Below are positions 1 through 9,305 of a stretch of DNA of 64,000 nt, in pieces. The notes below the pieces were generated by a model. It was not told the origin of the DNA. It made no database searches and saw nothing but the letters and a program-made list of their open reading frames with translations. Made by a program: the position numbers and the translations under genes. The DNA is from Megasphaera coli. Lineage in GTDB: Bacteria; Bacillota; Negativicutes; Veillonellales; Megasphaeraceae. Every line of letters begins with the position of its first letter. The stretch's first letter is position 1. The DNA lies in contig NZ_FMIY01000002.1 of assembly GCF_900095855.1 (NCBI RefSeq), forward strand, positions 425,322 through 489,321, given 5' to 3'.

Positions 1-61
1 GCACATTGCTGCGGATATTTGCGTATATACGAATCACAACGTAATTGTGGAAGAAATTTAG
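1..61 (+). CDS. hslV: HslV peptidase subunit, C-terminal end only
   Basis: The first bases read in frame from position 2 as the last 19 codons of a protein ending VYTNHNVIVEEI, then TAG at 59-61. This matches the usual HslV C-terminus (a CIYTN...IVVEEL-type end), and the gene stops 20 bases before hslU, the standard hslV-hslU order. HslV is the threonine protease core of the HslVU (ClpYQ) ATP-dependent protease. The catalytic N-terminal threonine lies outside the window, so only the tail can be judged. The identification rests on this short tail plus its neighbour. Confidence 0.8.
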   Translation, partial: HIAADICVYTNHNVIVEEI

Positions 62-81
62 AAACGGGGAATTCAGATATA

Positions 82-1488
82 ATGACACAGGAACAAGATT
101 TAACACCTAAACAAATTGTGGCGGAACTGGATAGATACATTGTCGGCCAGGACGACGCGAAGCGTTCCGTTGCCATTGCCCTGCGAAATCGGTGGCGCCG
201 CAAAAAGCTGGGCACCGACATGCAGAAGGAAATCATTCCCAAGAACATCCTTCTCATCGGGCCGACGGGTGTCGGCAAGACGGAAATTGCCAGACGCTTG
301 GCCGGCCTTGCCGGCGCACCGTTTATCAAGGTGGAAGCGACGAAGTATACGGAAGTGGGCTATGTGGGCCGCGATGTGGAACAGATGATTCGCGATCTCG
401 TGACCAACGCTATTCGCATGGTGCAGGAGCGGGAAAGCCGCCGCTTTGAAGCACGGGCGGAAGAAGAAGCGAACAAACGCATCCTTCAGGTTTTCTGGCC
501 GAAGAAGGAAGCCGTAAAAGAAGCCGTTACGGATCCGATGGGTTTTCTCTTCGGCAGCGGTGAAGAAACGGCAAAGAAAGAAGATCGTGAGGAAGCGCCG
601 GAACCGGGTTCGGAAAAACGGAAGAAGGTGTTGGAGCAAATTGTCTCTCATGCTTGGGATGAGCGGGAAATTGAAGTGGAAGTGACTGAAGCGGATCGGG
701 CCGTCCAGGGCATATTGACAGGCAGTTCAACGGAAGAACTGACCAATAATTTTCAGGAAATGCTCGGCAACCTCGTACCCAAGAAAAAGCGGAAAAAGAA
801 GATGACCGTTGCGAAGGCACGGGAAATTTTTAAAGAAGAAGAACTGGGCAAGTTTCTCGACATGGATATCATCGTTGAAAAGGCCGTTCAGGCTGCGGAA
901 GAATCGGGCATCGTTTTTATTGACGAGTTTGATAAGATTGCCGAAAAAGGCAGAACGAGCGGCCCCGATGTTTCGCGTGAAGGCGTACAGCGCGATATAC
1001 TGCCTATTGTCGAAGGGGCGACGGTAAATACGAAGTACGGGCCCGTGAAGACGGATCATATCCTCTTTATTGCAGCCGGCGCCTTTCACGTTTCCAAGCC
1101 GTCCGATCTTATTCCCGAGCTGCAGGGGCGCTTTCCCATTCGCGTGGAATTACAGTCGCTTACGGTCGACGACTTCAAACGGATTCTAACGGAGCCGAGC
1201 CAATCGCTTATCAAGCAGTACACGGCTCTTCTCAGCGCTGACGGCATGGAATTGGAATTTACGGCCGACGGCATCGGCACGATTGCCGAATATGCCCACC
1301 GCGTCAATTCGGAAACGGAAAACATCGGTGCCCGCCGGCTTCATACAATTTTGGAAAAAATCTTGGAAGACATTGCCTTCAACGCACCTGACGCGGACGA
1401 AAAACACATTGTCGTCAACCAGGCATTTGTAACGGACAAACTGAGCGAAGTCGTGCAGAATGTCGACTTGAGCCGCTACATCTTATAG
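82..1488 (+). CDS. hslU: HslU, ATPase/unfoldase subunit of HslVU protease
   Basis: AAA+ unfoldase that feeds substrates into the HslV peptidase in the cytoplasm. Read from ATG 82 it is 468 residues, the normal family length; an upstream in-frame extension lies inside hslV and is not needed. Walker A GPTGVGKT is at residues 60-67 and Walker B IVFIDEFDKI around 277-286. The charged I-domain lies between them. The C-terminus ends DLSRYIL, the tail that in this family docks into HslV pockets. It sits 20 bases after hslV and 7 bases before the next gene, so all three are probably co-transcribed. Confidence 0.97.
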   Translation: MTQEQDLTPKQIVAELDRYIVGQDDAKRSVAIALRNRWRRKKLGTDMQKEIIPKNILLIGPTGVGKTEIARRLAGLAGAPFIKVEATKYTEVGYVGRDVEQMIRDLVTNAIRMVQERESRRFEARAEEEANKRILQVFWPKKEAVKEAVTDPMGFLFGSGEETAKKEDREEAPEPGSEKRKKVLEQIVSHAWDEREIEVEVTEADRAVQGILTGSSTEELTNNFQEMLGNLVPKKKRKKKMTVAKAREIFKEEELGKFLDMDIIVEKAVQAAEESGIVFIDEFDKIAEKGRTSGPDVSREGVQRDILPIVEGATVNTKYGPVKTDHILFIAAGAFHVSKPSDLIPELQGRFPIRVELQSLTVDDFKRILTEPSQSLIKQYTALLSADGMELEFTADGIGTIAEYAHRVNSETENIGARRLHTILEKILEDIAFNAPDADEKHIVVNQAFVTDKLSEVVQNVDLSRYIL

Positions 1489-1495
1489 GAGATAT

Positions 1496-2722
1496 ATGCG
1501 AACATTTACAAAGCTTATTATCAATAAAAAAGCGGAGAGATTGGCTCTCACAGGTCATCCCTGGGTATACGGCGAAGAGGTTGTCCGTACGGAAGGCGAG
1601 TATGAGACAGGCGATCTCGTCGACGTGTATACGGAGAAAGGACGCTATATAGGCACGGGCTTTGCCAACGACATCTCCAAGATTCGCGTCCGCCTCGTCT
1701 CACGCAATGCAAACGATTGTTTTGATGAAGCCTTTTGGCAGCGCCGCGTCTCCTATGCCGCGGCCTATCGCCGAACCGTCATGAAGGGCAGGGACTTTGA
1801 ATGCTGTCGTCTCATCCACGGTGATGCCGACGGTATGCCGGGCCTCACCGTGGACAGATACAACGACATCTTGGTCGCCCGGACGCTGTGCTACGGTACG
1901 GATGCCGTTAAAAAGCGTATTTTTAAAGCCCTTGTCGGCGTTCTTAACGAATACGGTGTGGCTATAAGCGGTATATACGAGCGAAATGACGTGAAAGTTC
2001 GCGATCTCGACGGATTGGCGCAGCACAAGGGCTGGTATGAGGCGGATTTTCTGCCCGAGCCGCCGGCAACGGTTGTGACGACTATCAATGAAAACGGTGT
2101 CCTCTACGACGTGGATGTGGAAAACGGTCAAAAGACAGGCTTTTTCCTCGATCAGAAGTATAACCGTGCTGCTGCGGCGCGCCTTGCCGCAGGCAAACGG
2201 GTCCTTGACTGCTTTACGCATACGGGGGGCTTCGCCTTAAATGCCGCCGCGGGCGGTGCCCTTTCCGTCCGGGCCGTCGACATATCGGCCGAAGCCGTGC
2301 GGCAGACGGAAGCGAATATTTATAAAAACGGCTTGTCCGAGGTTGTGACTGTTGAAGAGGCGAATGTCTTCGACGTCCTTACGGAGTTGACGGAGAAAAA
2401 GAAGAAAGACTATGACTTTATCATCCTCGATCCGCCTGCCTTTGCCAAGTCGGCCAAGGCGCTGCACAATGCACGGCGCGGCTATAAGGAAATAAATCTC
2501 AAGGCCATGCGCATTCTGCCGCGGGGCGGCTATTTGGCGACGTGCTCGTGCTCTCATTTTATGACGGATGAGCTCTTTCGCAGGATGCTGGCCGAGGCGG
2601 CGGCCGACTCGGGTGTCTCGCTCAGGCAAATCGAAGGACGGCAGCAGTCGCCGGATCATCCCATCCTGTGGAATGCCGGCGAAACGGGTTATTTAAAATT
2701 CTATCTTTTCCAAGTGGTATGA
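1496..2722 (+). CDS. RlmI-type 23S rRNA (cytosine-C5) methyltransferase, PUA domain plus SAM fold
   Basis: A 408-residue SAM-dependent RNA methyltransferase of the RlmI/YwbD group. The N-terminal ~80 residues look like a PUA RNA-binding domain. The C-terminal Rossmann fold carries DCFTHTGGFAL as the SAM loop, the catalytic-site motif DPPAFAKS near residue 312, and ATCSCSHF near 347, which supplies the catalytic cysteine of m5C enzymes. In Escherichia coli, RlmI makes m5C1962 in 23S rRNA; that exact target here is inferred from the family. The start ATG is preceded by AGGAGATAT, 7 bases after hslU. Confidence 0.88.
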   Translation: MRTFTKLIINKKAERLALTGHPWVYGEEVVRTEGEYETGDLVDVYTEKGRYIGTGFANDISKIRVRLVSRNANDCFDEAFWQRRVSYAAAYRRTVMKGRDFECCRLIHGDADGMPGLTVDRYNDILVARTLCYGTDAVKKRIFKALVGVLNEYGVAISGIYERNDVKVRDLDGLAQHKGWYEADFLPEPPATVVTTINENGVLYDVDVENGQKTGFFLDQKYNRAAAARLAAGKRVLDCFTHTGGFALNAAAGGALSVRAVDISAEAVRQTEANIYKNGLSEVVTVEEANVFDVLTELTEKKKKDYDFIILDPPAFAKSAKALHNARRGYKEINLKAMRILPRGGYLATCSCSHFMTDELFRRMLAEAAADSGVSLRQIEGRQQSPDHPILWNAGETGYLKFYLFQVV

Positions 2723-2724
2723 AA

Positions 2725-2769
2725 AAAGGCGCCTGCAACGATATTCAGAACATGTTGCAGACGTCTTTT
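2725..2769 (+). terminator. Rho-independent terminator after the methyltransferase gene
   Basis: An inverted repeat pairs AAAAGGCG and CTGCAAC on the left with GTTGCAG and CGTCTTTT on the right, around a 14-base loop, immediately after the stop codon at 2722. It separates the hslVU operon from the convergent aminopeptidase gene. Confidence 0.7.
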
Positions 2770-2786
2770 GTATAGATGCAGGCTAT

Positions 2787-4016
2787 TTATTCGGCCCAAT
2801 TGCCGTCTTTGAAGACCGGTACCTCAGTGCCGTCTTTTTTTATGCCCGTAATTTGTAAATCCGCGGAGCCGATCATAAAATCCACGTGTACGACCGAGTC
2901 GTTCAGTCCCGCCGTCCTCAGCTCGTCGTCGTTCATGTTCGCACCGCCGCGCAGGCACGTAGGGTAGGCCCTGCCGAGGGCGACGTGGCAAGAAGCATTT
3001 TCGTCGAAGAGAGTTTCATAAAAGAGCGTATTTGTCAGAGAAATGGGAGAATTGTACGGGATAAGGGCAACTTCGCCCAAACGGCGAGACCCTTCGTCGG
3101 TATCCAAGAGGGTTGTGAGAATATCATTGCCTTTTTCGGCAATTGAATCGATGACGGCACCGTCTTTAAAAACAAGGCAAAAGCGGTCAATAATGTTGCC
3201 CCGGTAGACAAGCGGTTTCGTGCTGTAAACGACCCCGTTCACCTGGTCGGGCTGCGGTGCTGAATAGACTTCTTCCGTCGGCACGTTGGCGTTAAAGAGG
3301 ATGCCCGTTGTCGTGGCTTCCGTGCCGCCCTGCCAAATATGACCTTTCGGCAGGCCGATGGTGAGATCCGTGCCGAGCTCGTTCGTGCAGCGGAGAGCAG
3401 TAAAGGCCTTCTCCGTCAACCAGGTACGGCGTTTTCTCAGATTTTCCAGGTGCCCGTCCCAAGCGGACAACGGGTCCGGGCCGTCGGCGCGGGATGCCTT
3501 GAGGATAGCCTGCTCCAGTTTGGCATAGGCCGTGTCGGTATCGTCCTCCGGGTAGAGGAGCTTGGCCCACGTGCAGGACGGGACGGCTGCGACGAGCCAC
3601 GTGACTTTTGAAGCCATAATGCCGTCGGAATACTCTTTTAAGGCCTTGTGTGATGCGTGCTGAAAGGCCGTGATTTTTTTTGTGTCCACGCCGGCGAGCA
3701 GATTCGGATTTGCCGAAATAAGGCTCAGGAAAGCGGCTCCCTTGCGATAGTAGGAGAGACTGAAGTCGCGGCGCCAATCGGGGAAGCTTTCAAAATTTGC
3801 CAAAGCCTCCCGATTGTAACGCAGCTTCGTTAAATTGTCACAGCGCCAGCTGACGACGACCTGCGACGCGCCGTCGTTGTAGGCCGCTTCGGCCAGAGCG
3901 GTCGTAAATTCGGCCGCCTCGACAGGCGCATTGATGACGAGGATTTGGTCTTTTTGCAGGTTGATGCCCTTCTTTAAGAGCACTTGGGCGTAAGCTTTCT
4001 TTTCGTTTTCAGTCAT
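2787..4016 (-). CDS. M29-family metallo-aminopeptidase (AmpS/PepS type)
   Basis: A 409-residue aminopeptidase of the thermophilic M29 family, cytoplasmic, removing N-terminal residues with a dinuclear metal centre. Family hallmarks are visible: GTDLTIGLPKGHIWQGG, the NVPTEEVYSAP segment containing metal-ligand glutamates, and near the C-terminus NDSVVHVDFMIGS with the His and Asp ligands. Length is normal for the family. It starts with ATG at 4016 after GGAG and is followed downstream by a convergent gene. It lies 12 bases after the MATE gene on the same strand and may share its transcript. Substrate preference cannot be read from sequence. Confidence 0.9.
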   Translation of the reverse strand: MTENEKKAYAQVLLKKGINLQKDQILVINAPVEAAEFTTALAEAAYNDGASQVVVSWRCDNLTKLRYNREALANFESFPDWRRDFSLSYYRKGAAFLSLISANPNLLAGVDTKKITAFQHASHKALKEYSDGIMASKVTWLVAAVPSCTWAKLLYPEDDTDTAYAKLEQAILKASRADGPDPLSAWDGHLENLRKRRTWLTEKAFTALRCTNELGTDLTIGLPKGHIWQGGTEATTTGILFNANVPTEEVYSAPQPDQVNGVVYSTKPLVYRGNIIDRFCLVFKDGAVIDSIAEKGNDILTTLLDTDEGSRRLGEVALIPYNSPISLTNTLFYETLFDENASCHVALGRAYPTCLRGGANMNDDELRTAGLNDSVVHVDFMIGSADLQITGIKKDGTEVPVFKDGNWAE

Positions 4017-4028
4017 GATTTTTCTCCT

Positions 4029-5369
4029 TTATAAGGGGCGCCGGCTCGTAAAGAACCAGAGCCTGCCGTTTAAGGCGAAGGCATTGATGGCCAGGCTGAT
4101 GACAAGGCTCAGCCAGTAACCGTACGGGCCGTACGGAGTATAGTGTGCCAATACGTATCCCAGGGGGATGGCGATGAGCCAATACGTGACAAAGGCGACG
4201 TACGTAATGACCTTGACGTCCTTATAGCCGCGCAGCATGCCCTGTACGGGCGTGCCCAGGGCATCAAATACGGAAAACATAAGGGCGAAAATGAGAAAGT
4301 TGCGAATGGCACGGAAGGTTTCCAGATCATGCGTAAATATGGCGGCAATATCGCCCAGGAAAGTATATGTCAAAAAGGCCGTGATACAGACGGCGGTGAG
4401 GGACGTGAGGCTGCAAATCATGTCGTATTGGAGGGCGCCCTTGCGATTTTTTGCACCTGCTTCATAGCCGACAACGATAGTCGCGGTCAAACTGATACTC
4501 CAGGGCAGCGTATAGACGAGGGTGGAGTAGCTGATAGCCGCTTGGTTTGCCGCAATGTAGAGTGTGCCGAACTCACTCATGAGGAGCCCGACGATACTGA
4601 AAAGGCTGGTCTCACAAAATATGGCGACAAAAATGGGCAGGCCCAGGCGCAGCTGTTCACGGCAATAAATCCAGCTGAAAGAGCGTATGTTCGTCCATAA
4701 GCGATAATTACTGAAAGGCTTTTTAAAGTGTAGGATGACCATGAAGGCAATACACGTAACCCACGCTGCCAGAGAGATGGCATAACCCGTGCCGGCGCCG
4801 CCGAGGGCGGGAATGCCGAAGCCGCCGAAGACGAAGAGGCCGAAAAGGGCGACCGTGAGAATCATATTTGCCATGAGGACGGCCATGGAGAGCTTCGTCA
4901 TGCCGTGGGCATCGACGACGTAGCGCAGCGTCGCCTGCACGAAGAGCGGCAAGACGCCGAAAGCAAGGGCAAAAAGGTATTCCTCCGAAATGGACTGGAC
5001 GGCAGGGTTCAAATGCAGAAATCCTAAGAAAGGCTTCAGGAAAACCTTGCCGAGGAGGAGAATAATCAAGGTCAAGGCAACGGCTATATAGATCCCCTGC
5101 ATGATATAGACGGGAATTACTTCTTCTTTCCCGGCACCGCGCAATTGGGCAATAATGGGCGAAACGCCGAAAGCGATACCGCAGGAACCGGCAAAAAGGG
5201 GAAACCAAATGTTTGCGGCGACGGCGACACCTGCCAGATCGATAGTGCCTGCATTGCCGCTGAAAATACTGCTGAAGAGATTGCTTCCCACCTGGGCGAA
5301 CTGCGTCAGCAAAAGGGGAAAGAAGAGTCCCAAAAAGTATGTAAATTGTCTAAGCTTCGGTGCTGTCAT
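4029..5369 (-). CDS. MATE-family multidrug efflux transporter
   Basis: A polytopic inner-membrane protein of about 446 residues with the two-fold repeat of the MATE family (NorM/DinF branch), exporting cationic drugs or metabolites using Na+ or H+ gradients. Roughly twelve hydrophobic segments are visible, with a typical N-terminal run (FPLLLTQFAQVGSNLF) and a central GYEAGAKNR loop. I place the start at 5369 (MTAPKLRQF), because a GAGG ribosome site lies about 7 bases upstream; an upstream extension of 12 codons is possible but lacks one. The substrate is unknown. It is co-directional with the aminopeptidase gene. Confidence 0.9.
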   Translation of the reverse strand: MTAPKLRQFTYFLGLFFPLLLTQFAQVGSNLFSSIFSGNAGTIDLAGVAVAANIWFPLFAGSCGIAFGVSPIIAQLRGAGKEEVIPVYIMQGIYIAVALTLIILLLGKVFLKPFLGFLHLNPAVQSISEEYLFALAFGVLPLFVQATLRYVVDAHGMTKLSMAVLMANMILTVALFGLFVFGGFGIPALGGAGTGYAISLAAWVTCIAFMVILHFKKPFSNYRLWTNIRSFSWIYCREQLRLGLPIFVAIFCETSLFSIVGLLMSEFGTLYIAANQAAISYSTLVYTLPWSISLTATIVVGYEAGAKNRKGALQYDMICSLTSLTAVCITAFLTYTFLGDIAAIFTHDLETFRAIRNFLIFALMFSVFDALGTPVQGMLRGYKDVKVITYVAFVTYWLIAIPLGYVLAHYTPYGPYGYWLSLVISLAINAFALNGRLWFFTSRRPL

Positions 5370-5403
5370 ACATAACCTCATATAATATTTGAAAATATAA
5401 AAC

Positions 5404-5426
5404 AAGCCCCGTTTACACGGGGCTTA
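5404..5426 (-). terminator. Terminator of rpsT
   Basis: On the minus strand AAGCCCCGT, a four-base loop and ACGGGGCTT form a 9 bp GC-rich stem followed by GTTTTATATTTT. It lies 12 bases after the rpsT stop, separating this gene from the MATE gene. Confidence 0.85.
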
Positions 5427-5438
5427 CAGGCATCTCAG

Positions 5439-5705
5439 TTATTTGCTTGCACTGTTTACTTTAGCAGCTAAGCGGGATTTTTTACGAGCAGCTGTGTTTT
5501 TGTGAAGCACACCCTTTTGAGCGGCGCTGTCAATAACGCTGCTGGCTTTATCAAATGCTTTTTTGACCGCGTCGGCATCACCCGTAGCGATTGCTTCCGT
5601 CGTACGGCGAATAGCTGTGTGTACAGAAGACTTTACACGAGAATTGGCTGCGTGACGAGCGGCATCTTTTTCCATAGATTTGATATTGGATTTAATTTGC
5701 GGCAA
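5439..5705 (-). CDS. rpsT: 30S ribosomal protein S20
   Basis: An 88-residue basic protein, MPQIKSNIKSMEKDA..., ending in a lysine-rich AARKKSRLAAKVN helix; this is the primary rRNA-binding protein S20 of the small subunit. The start codon is TTG (5705-5703), 8 bases after a strong GGGAGGTG ribosome site. A weak start codon on a ribosomal protein gene is often linked to autogenous translational control, known for S20 in Escherichia coli (which starts with UUG). It is monocistronic with its own terminator. Confidence 0.97.
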   Translation of the reverse strand: MPQIKSNIKSMEKDAARHAANSRVKSSVHTAIRRTTEAIATGDADAVKKAFDKASSVIDSAAQKGVLHKNTAARKKSRLAAKVNSASK

Positions 5706-5845
5706 ACTGATTCACCTCCCTGCTTACAATAACACCGGAATTAATTTTAGCACACAATATATTGAAAAGCAAGAAATTACGCCTGCTTCAGTCCTATAAC
5801 CGGAAAGTGAAGTTAAAATGCCCTTTGCTGCAGTATAAAGCGATA

Positions 5846-6509
5846 TTAGCCGGATTGTATAAACGTGTTTTTGGCCACTTCGATCATGGCGTTTATACAA
5901 GGGTTGTTTTCCTGCGACCACAGGAGGTAGCGGTTGAACAGTTTCTCACCCCGCAAGGGAACAAAGACCACGTTGTCGCCGGAATTGGCCTGGTGTTCTT
6001 TGTAGAGGACGGATATGCCGGCGTCGCAGGCCACCTGCATTAAGAGGGCCGATATGGTATCGGCCTGTCCGACAATGTCCGGTGTGAAGCCCGCCGCAGC
6101 CGCATGAAGAATAATCGATTCATATCCCGCCTCCGACGAAGCGCGGGAAATTGCAATGAATTTTTCCTGACGCAGCTCCGAAAAATCCACTTCCTCCCGA
6201 CTTGCCAGAGGATGGAAGGGAGAAACGGCGATACAGTCGCGGCGCCGGTCGATTAAGAGGGACTTACTTTTGCGGCGCGGTTTCCCCGAGGCGACGATAA
6301 TGTCTACCGTACCGTCATCAAGAGAGCGGAGAAGACCTGTAGGCGATGTAAATTTCAGATTGACGCTGATGTCCGAAGTTGATTTCCTTCTCCAAGGCCG
6401 CAATACTGCGGCTTAAGGCCGGTTGAGTAATGAATTGTCGATTTGCGGCCAATGTAAAATTTAGAGATTGAGCTAAGGCGTAATAACATTCCAATTGAAA
6501 GATGGTCAT
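5846..6509 (-). pseudogene. LysR-type regulator, broken by an internal deletion with frameshift
   Basis: The gene starts at 6509 (MTIFQLECYYALAQ) after a GAGGTG site and reads a normal LysR winged helix up to ALEKEIN (about 45 residues). It then jumps out of frame into SDISVNLKFTSPTGLL, which corresponds to the start of the effector-binding domain in intact LysR proteins, and reads to the stop at 5846. Roughly 65-70 codons (rest of the HTH, linker helix, start of the effector domain) are missing and the frame is shifted. The junction is near 6377-6387. It is divergent from the CoA-transferase operon, so it was probably that operon's regulator and is now non-functional. Confidence 0.8.
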
Positions 6510-6757
6510 GGAAGACACCTCATTGTTTTACAGTGTTTACTTAATTTTACCTGACCGGGAAGACGGTTTCAATATAAACTGCACATGTGTACTGAAGAGA
6601 AATTTGGCCTTTTCGCCTAGATACATGCTTAAACATAAAATTTATAATGCAAAAATGTTATAATAAATGCCGTGTTTTTGGCATTTCACGAGAAAACATA
6701 TCATTGTTATAATTTTCTTATAAAAGACATTCGAATTCAGTTCGGAAGGGAGCTTAT

Positions 6758-7975
6758 ATGATGGAACGGAAACTTTTAGCAGGGATCAGAGTGCTTGATT
6801 TTACGGATTTCTTGGCAGGTCCTTATTGCGGTATGTATTTTGCCGACATGGGTGCCGATGTCATCAAGGTGGAAAACCTGCGAAGCGGCGGCAACTTTGT
6901 GAGAAACGCGAGACCCTTGGAAAAAAACAGCGGCCTCAGCATGTATTTTCAAAACCTCAACCGCAATAAACGCGGCGTCGCTATCGATTTAAAGCAGCCT
7001 GAAGGAAAGGATTTGTTTGCAGCCTTGATAAAATCGGCGGATGTGCTCCTTGAAAACAATCGGCCCGGTGTCATGGAGCGTTTGGGCTTCAGCTATGAGG
7101 ATTGTAAAAAAATAAACCCGCAGCTCATATACGCGTCCATTTCCGGCTTCGGCCAATACGGTCCCAACTCCGGGCGGCCGGGCTATGACTTGATCGGCCA
7201 GGCCATGGGCGGGAGCATGAGTATTACAGGCTGGCCGGACATGGAACCGACCCGCGCGGGCATGGCTATCGGCGATTTGTTTGCCGGATTAAACGCAGGC
7301 TTTGCCGTCTGTGCTTCCCTTTTTGAACGGGAAAAAAGCGGCAAGGGTAATCATATAGATGTGGCTCTGGTCGATTCCATCTATTCCGGCATGGAGGCGA
7401 AGATGATGCAATACGTTTATACGGGCGTAAGTCCGACAAAGACGGGAAATAAGTATATTTCATCGGCGCCGTATGACTCGTTTAAAGCAAAGGACGACTA
7501 TTTTGTTATCGCTTCCGGTACGGATAAGCATTTTGCCTGTCTCGCCGCCGCCATAGGGCAGCCCGAATTGGCCGGCAATCCGTTGTACATCGATACGGAA
7601 AAGAGAAAGAAGAATGCCGACGCCTTAAAGAAGATTATTGAAACATGGGCAAGTACGAAGACCGTTGCCGAAGTATGCCGTATCATTGACGGGGCCGGCA
7701 TACCGGTCGCGCCGATTTACAATTGCGAGCAGTTGGCCGGGGATAAAAACATTACGGAAGTACGCGAAATGCTGGTTAGAGTTCCGGCTCCGGCAAAGCA
7801 TCCCGAGGCGCCGGAATTGACGGTTATCGGTAATCCCGTGAAAATGAAGGAGTCGCCCTGCACGTACAAAAAAGCCGCTCCCGATTTGGGTGAAGATAAC
7901 GGGGCCGTCTTTACGGACCTCGGATTTACGGAGAATGAGTTGGCGGTCCTGCGGGCCAAGAAGGTTATCAATTAG
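6758..7975 (+). CDS. Class III CoA-transferase (CaiB/BaiF family)
   Basis: A 405-residue family III CoA-transferase, moving CoA between acyl-CoA donors and carboxylic acids through an aspartyl-CoA anhydride. The family opening RVLDFTDFLAGPYCGMYFADMGADVIKVE, the GRPGYDLIGQAMGG segment (whose Asp is the catalytic one in the family) and the GNHIDVALVDS block are all visible. It starts at ATG 6758 after AAGGGAG. It forms an apparent operon with a MatC-like permease and an HMG-CoA-lyase homologue, so the substrate is likely a branched dicarboxylate such as 3-hydroxy-3-methylglutarate or citramalate. That substrate is inference only. Confidence 0.88.
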   Translation: MMERKLLAGIRVLDFTDFLAGPYCGMYFADMGADVIKVENLRSGGNFVRNARPLEKNSGLSMYFQNLNRNKRGVAIDLKQPEGKDLFAALIKSADVLLENNRPGVMERLGFSYEDCKKINPQLIYASISGFGQYGPNSGRPGYDLIGQAMGGSMSITGWPDMEPTRAGMAIGDLFAGLNAGFAVCASLFEREKSGKGNHIDVALVDSIYSGMEAKMMQYVYTGVSPTKTGNKYISSAPYDSFKAKDDYFVIASGTDKHFACLAAAIGQPELAGNPLYIDTEKRKKNADALKKIIETWASTKTVAEVCRIIDGAGIPVAPIYNCEQLAGDKNITEVREMLVRVPAPAKHPEAPELTVIGNPVKMKESPCTYKKAAPDLGEDNGAVFTDLGFTENELAVLRAKKVIN

Positions 7976-8007
7976 TCTAAGCTTTAAACGGCGGAGGAGA
8001 GAATACC

Positions 8008-9285
8008 ATGGTTGCGGATATGGCTTCACTTATCGTTTTTATCGGTATTATCGGCATAGCCTTTTGGCGAAAAAATAATATCGGCATTCTTGCGCTGTCT
8101 GCCGGCGTCGTTCTTGTCAATGCCGTCGGCATGCCTGAAAAGGTGCTTATCGGCGGTATCAGCGCATCCCTGTTTATTACGCTCGTCGGTATTACGCTCC
8201 TGTTTTCCATCGTCATCGATACGGGGGCCCTGGACTTATTGGCCAGAAAGGTAATTGCCACGGCAGGAGAACGGATGTGGGTCTTGCCGATTCTGATTTT
8301 TATAGCCGGCTTTACCGTCGTTTCCGTCGGGCCCGGCGGGGTTCCCGCTCTGGCTATTATTCCGCCGCTTGCCGCATCGATTGCCGTACGTGTGGGATTT
8401 CATCCGATTATGCTCATCCTCATCGGCATTTGCGGCATGACGGCCGGACGCTTTTCGCCGATTACGCCCGAATCGGCCATCGTTGCGGAAGCCGTCATGA
8501 AGGCGGGACTTAACGGTAGCGATATTATTCCTGCCCTCATGGTGAGTGTCGCCTTTGCCAATTTTCTCGCTGCTTTGGTTCTGTATGTAATTTACGGCGG
8601 TTATAAATTAAAACGGCCCCTACAAAAGTTGGAAACGAGTGTGGAAGCTTTTTCGACACGGCAAATTGTCTCCTTATCGGGAATTGTCGCTATGCTGGTG
8701 CTCGTCGTCTGTTTTCATGTTACTCTCGGCCTGGCCGCTTTATTGGTATCGGGCGTGCTCCTCTTCTGCCACGTGGCGGAAGATTCGACTGTAGTGAAAA
8801 TGATTCCCTGGTCAACCATCGTCATGGTATTGGGTGTAGGTGCCCTGCTCAGCGTCGTCAACAAGTTGGGCGGCATTGAACTGATGAACGACTTCATGGC
8901 GTCCGTCATGACCGAGTCTACGGCGATTCCTGCAATGGGCATATCTGCAGGGCTGCTCAGTTTCGTCAGTTCCGCCTTGGGCGTAGTGTATCCGACGATG
9001 ATGCCTATGTGCGTCGATATTGCCCGTCAGATCGGTAACGTAAATCCTGTGGCCATGATGTCGGCCGTTGCCGCAGGCGGTGCCGTGAGCGGCATATCGC
9101 CGGCTTCAACGGGAGGCGCTTTAATACTGGCTGCCGTTGCGGGGAGTTATAAGGAAAAATATACGAAAGAAGTGGAAGGAAAGTATTTTCTGGAATTACT
9201 CATTGTTGCGGCGGCGGGATTGGTCTTGTTTGTGACCGTAGCGGCCCTTACCTTTAACTTTATTGCCGATATGATGTGTCCGTAA
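8008..9285 (+). CDS. MatC/SLC13-like dicarboxylate permease
   Basis: A 425-residue very hydrophobic protein with about eleven to twelve membrane segments. The N-terminal half resembles the dicarboxylate carrier MatC domain: a repeated GI-rich membrane segment, then VSVGPGGVPALAIIPPLAA and GMTAGRFSPITPESAIVAE, the re-entrant-loop type signature of ion/organic-acid transporters. A second repeat-like loop, VAAGGAVSGISPASTGG, occurs near residue 350. The ATG at 8008 follows GGAGGAG. It lies between a CoA-transferase and a CoA-lyase gene, consistent with import of the acid those enzymes degrade. Confidence 0.82.
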   Translation: MVADMASLIVFIGIIGIAFWRKNNIGILALSAGVVLVNAVGMPEKVLIGGISASLFITLVGITLLFSIVIDTGALDLLARKVIATAGERMWVLPILIFIAGFTVVSVGPGGVPALAIIPPLAASIAVRVGFHPIMLILIGICGMTAGRFSPITPESAIVAEAVMKAGLNGSDIIPALMVSVAFANFLAALVLYVIYGGYKLKRPLQKLETSVEAFSTRQIVSLSGIVAMLVLVVCFHVTLGLAALLVSGVLLFCHVAEDSTVVKMIPWSTIVMVLGVGALLSVVNKLGGIELMNDFMASVMTESTAIPAMGISAGLLSFVSSALGVVYPTMMPMCVDIARQIGNVNPVAMMSAVAAGGAVSGISPASTGGALILAAVAGSYKEKYTKEVEGKYFLELLIVAAAGLVLFVTVAALTFNFIADMMCP

Positions 9286-9305
9286 TTTCAGAGAGGTGGA
9301 TAATC

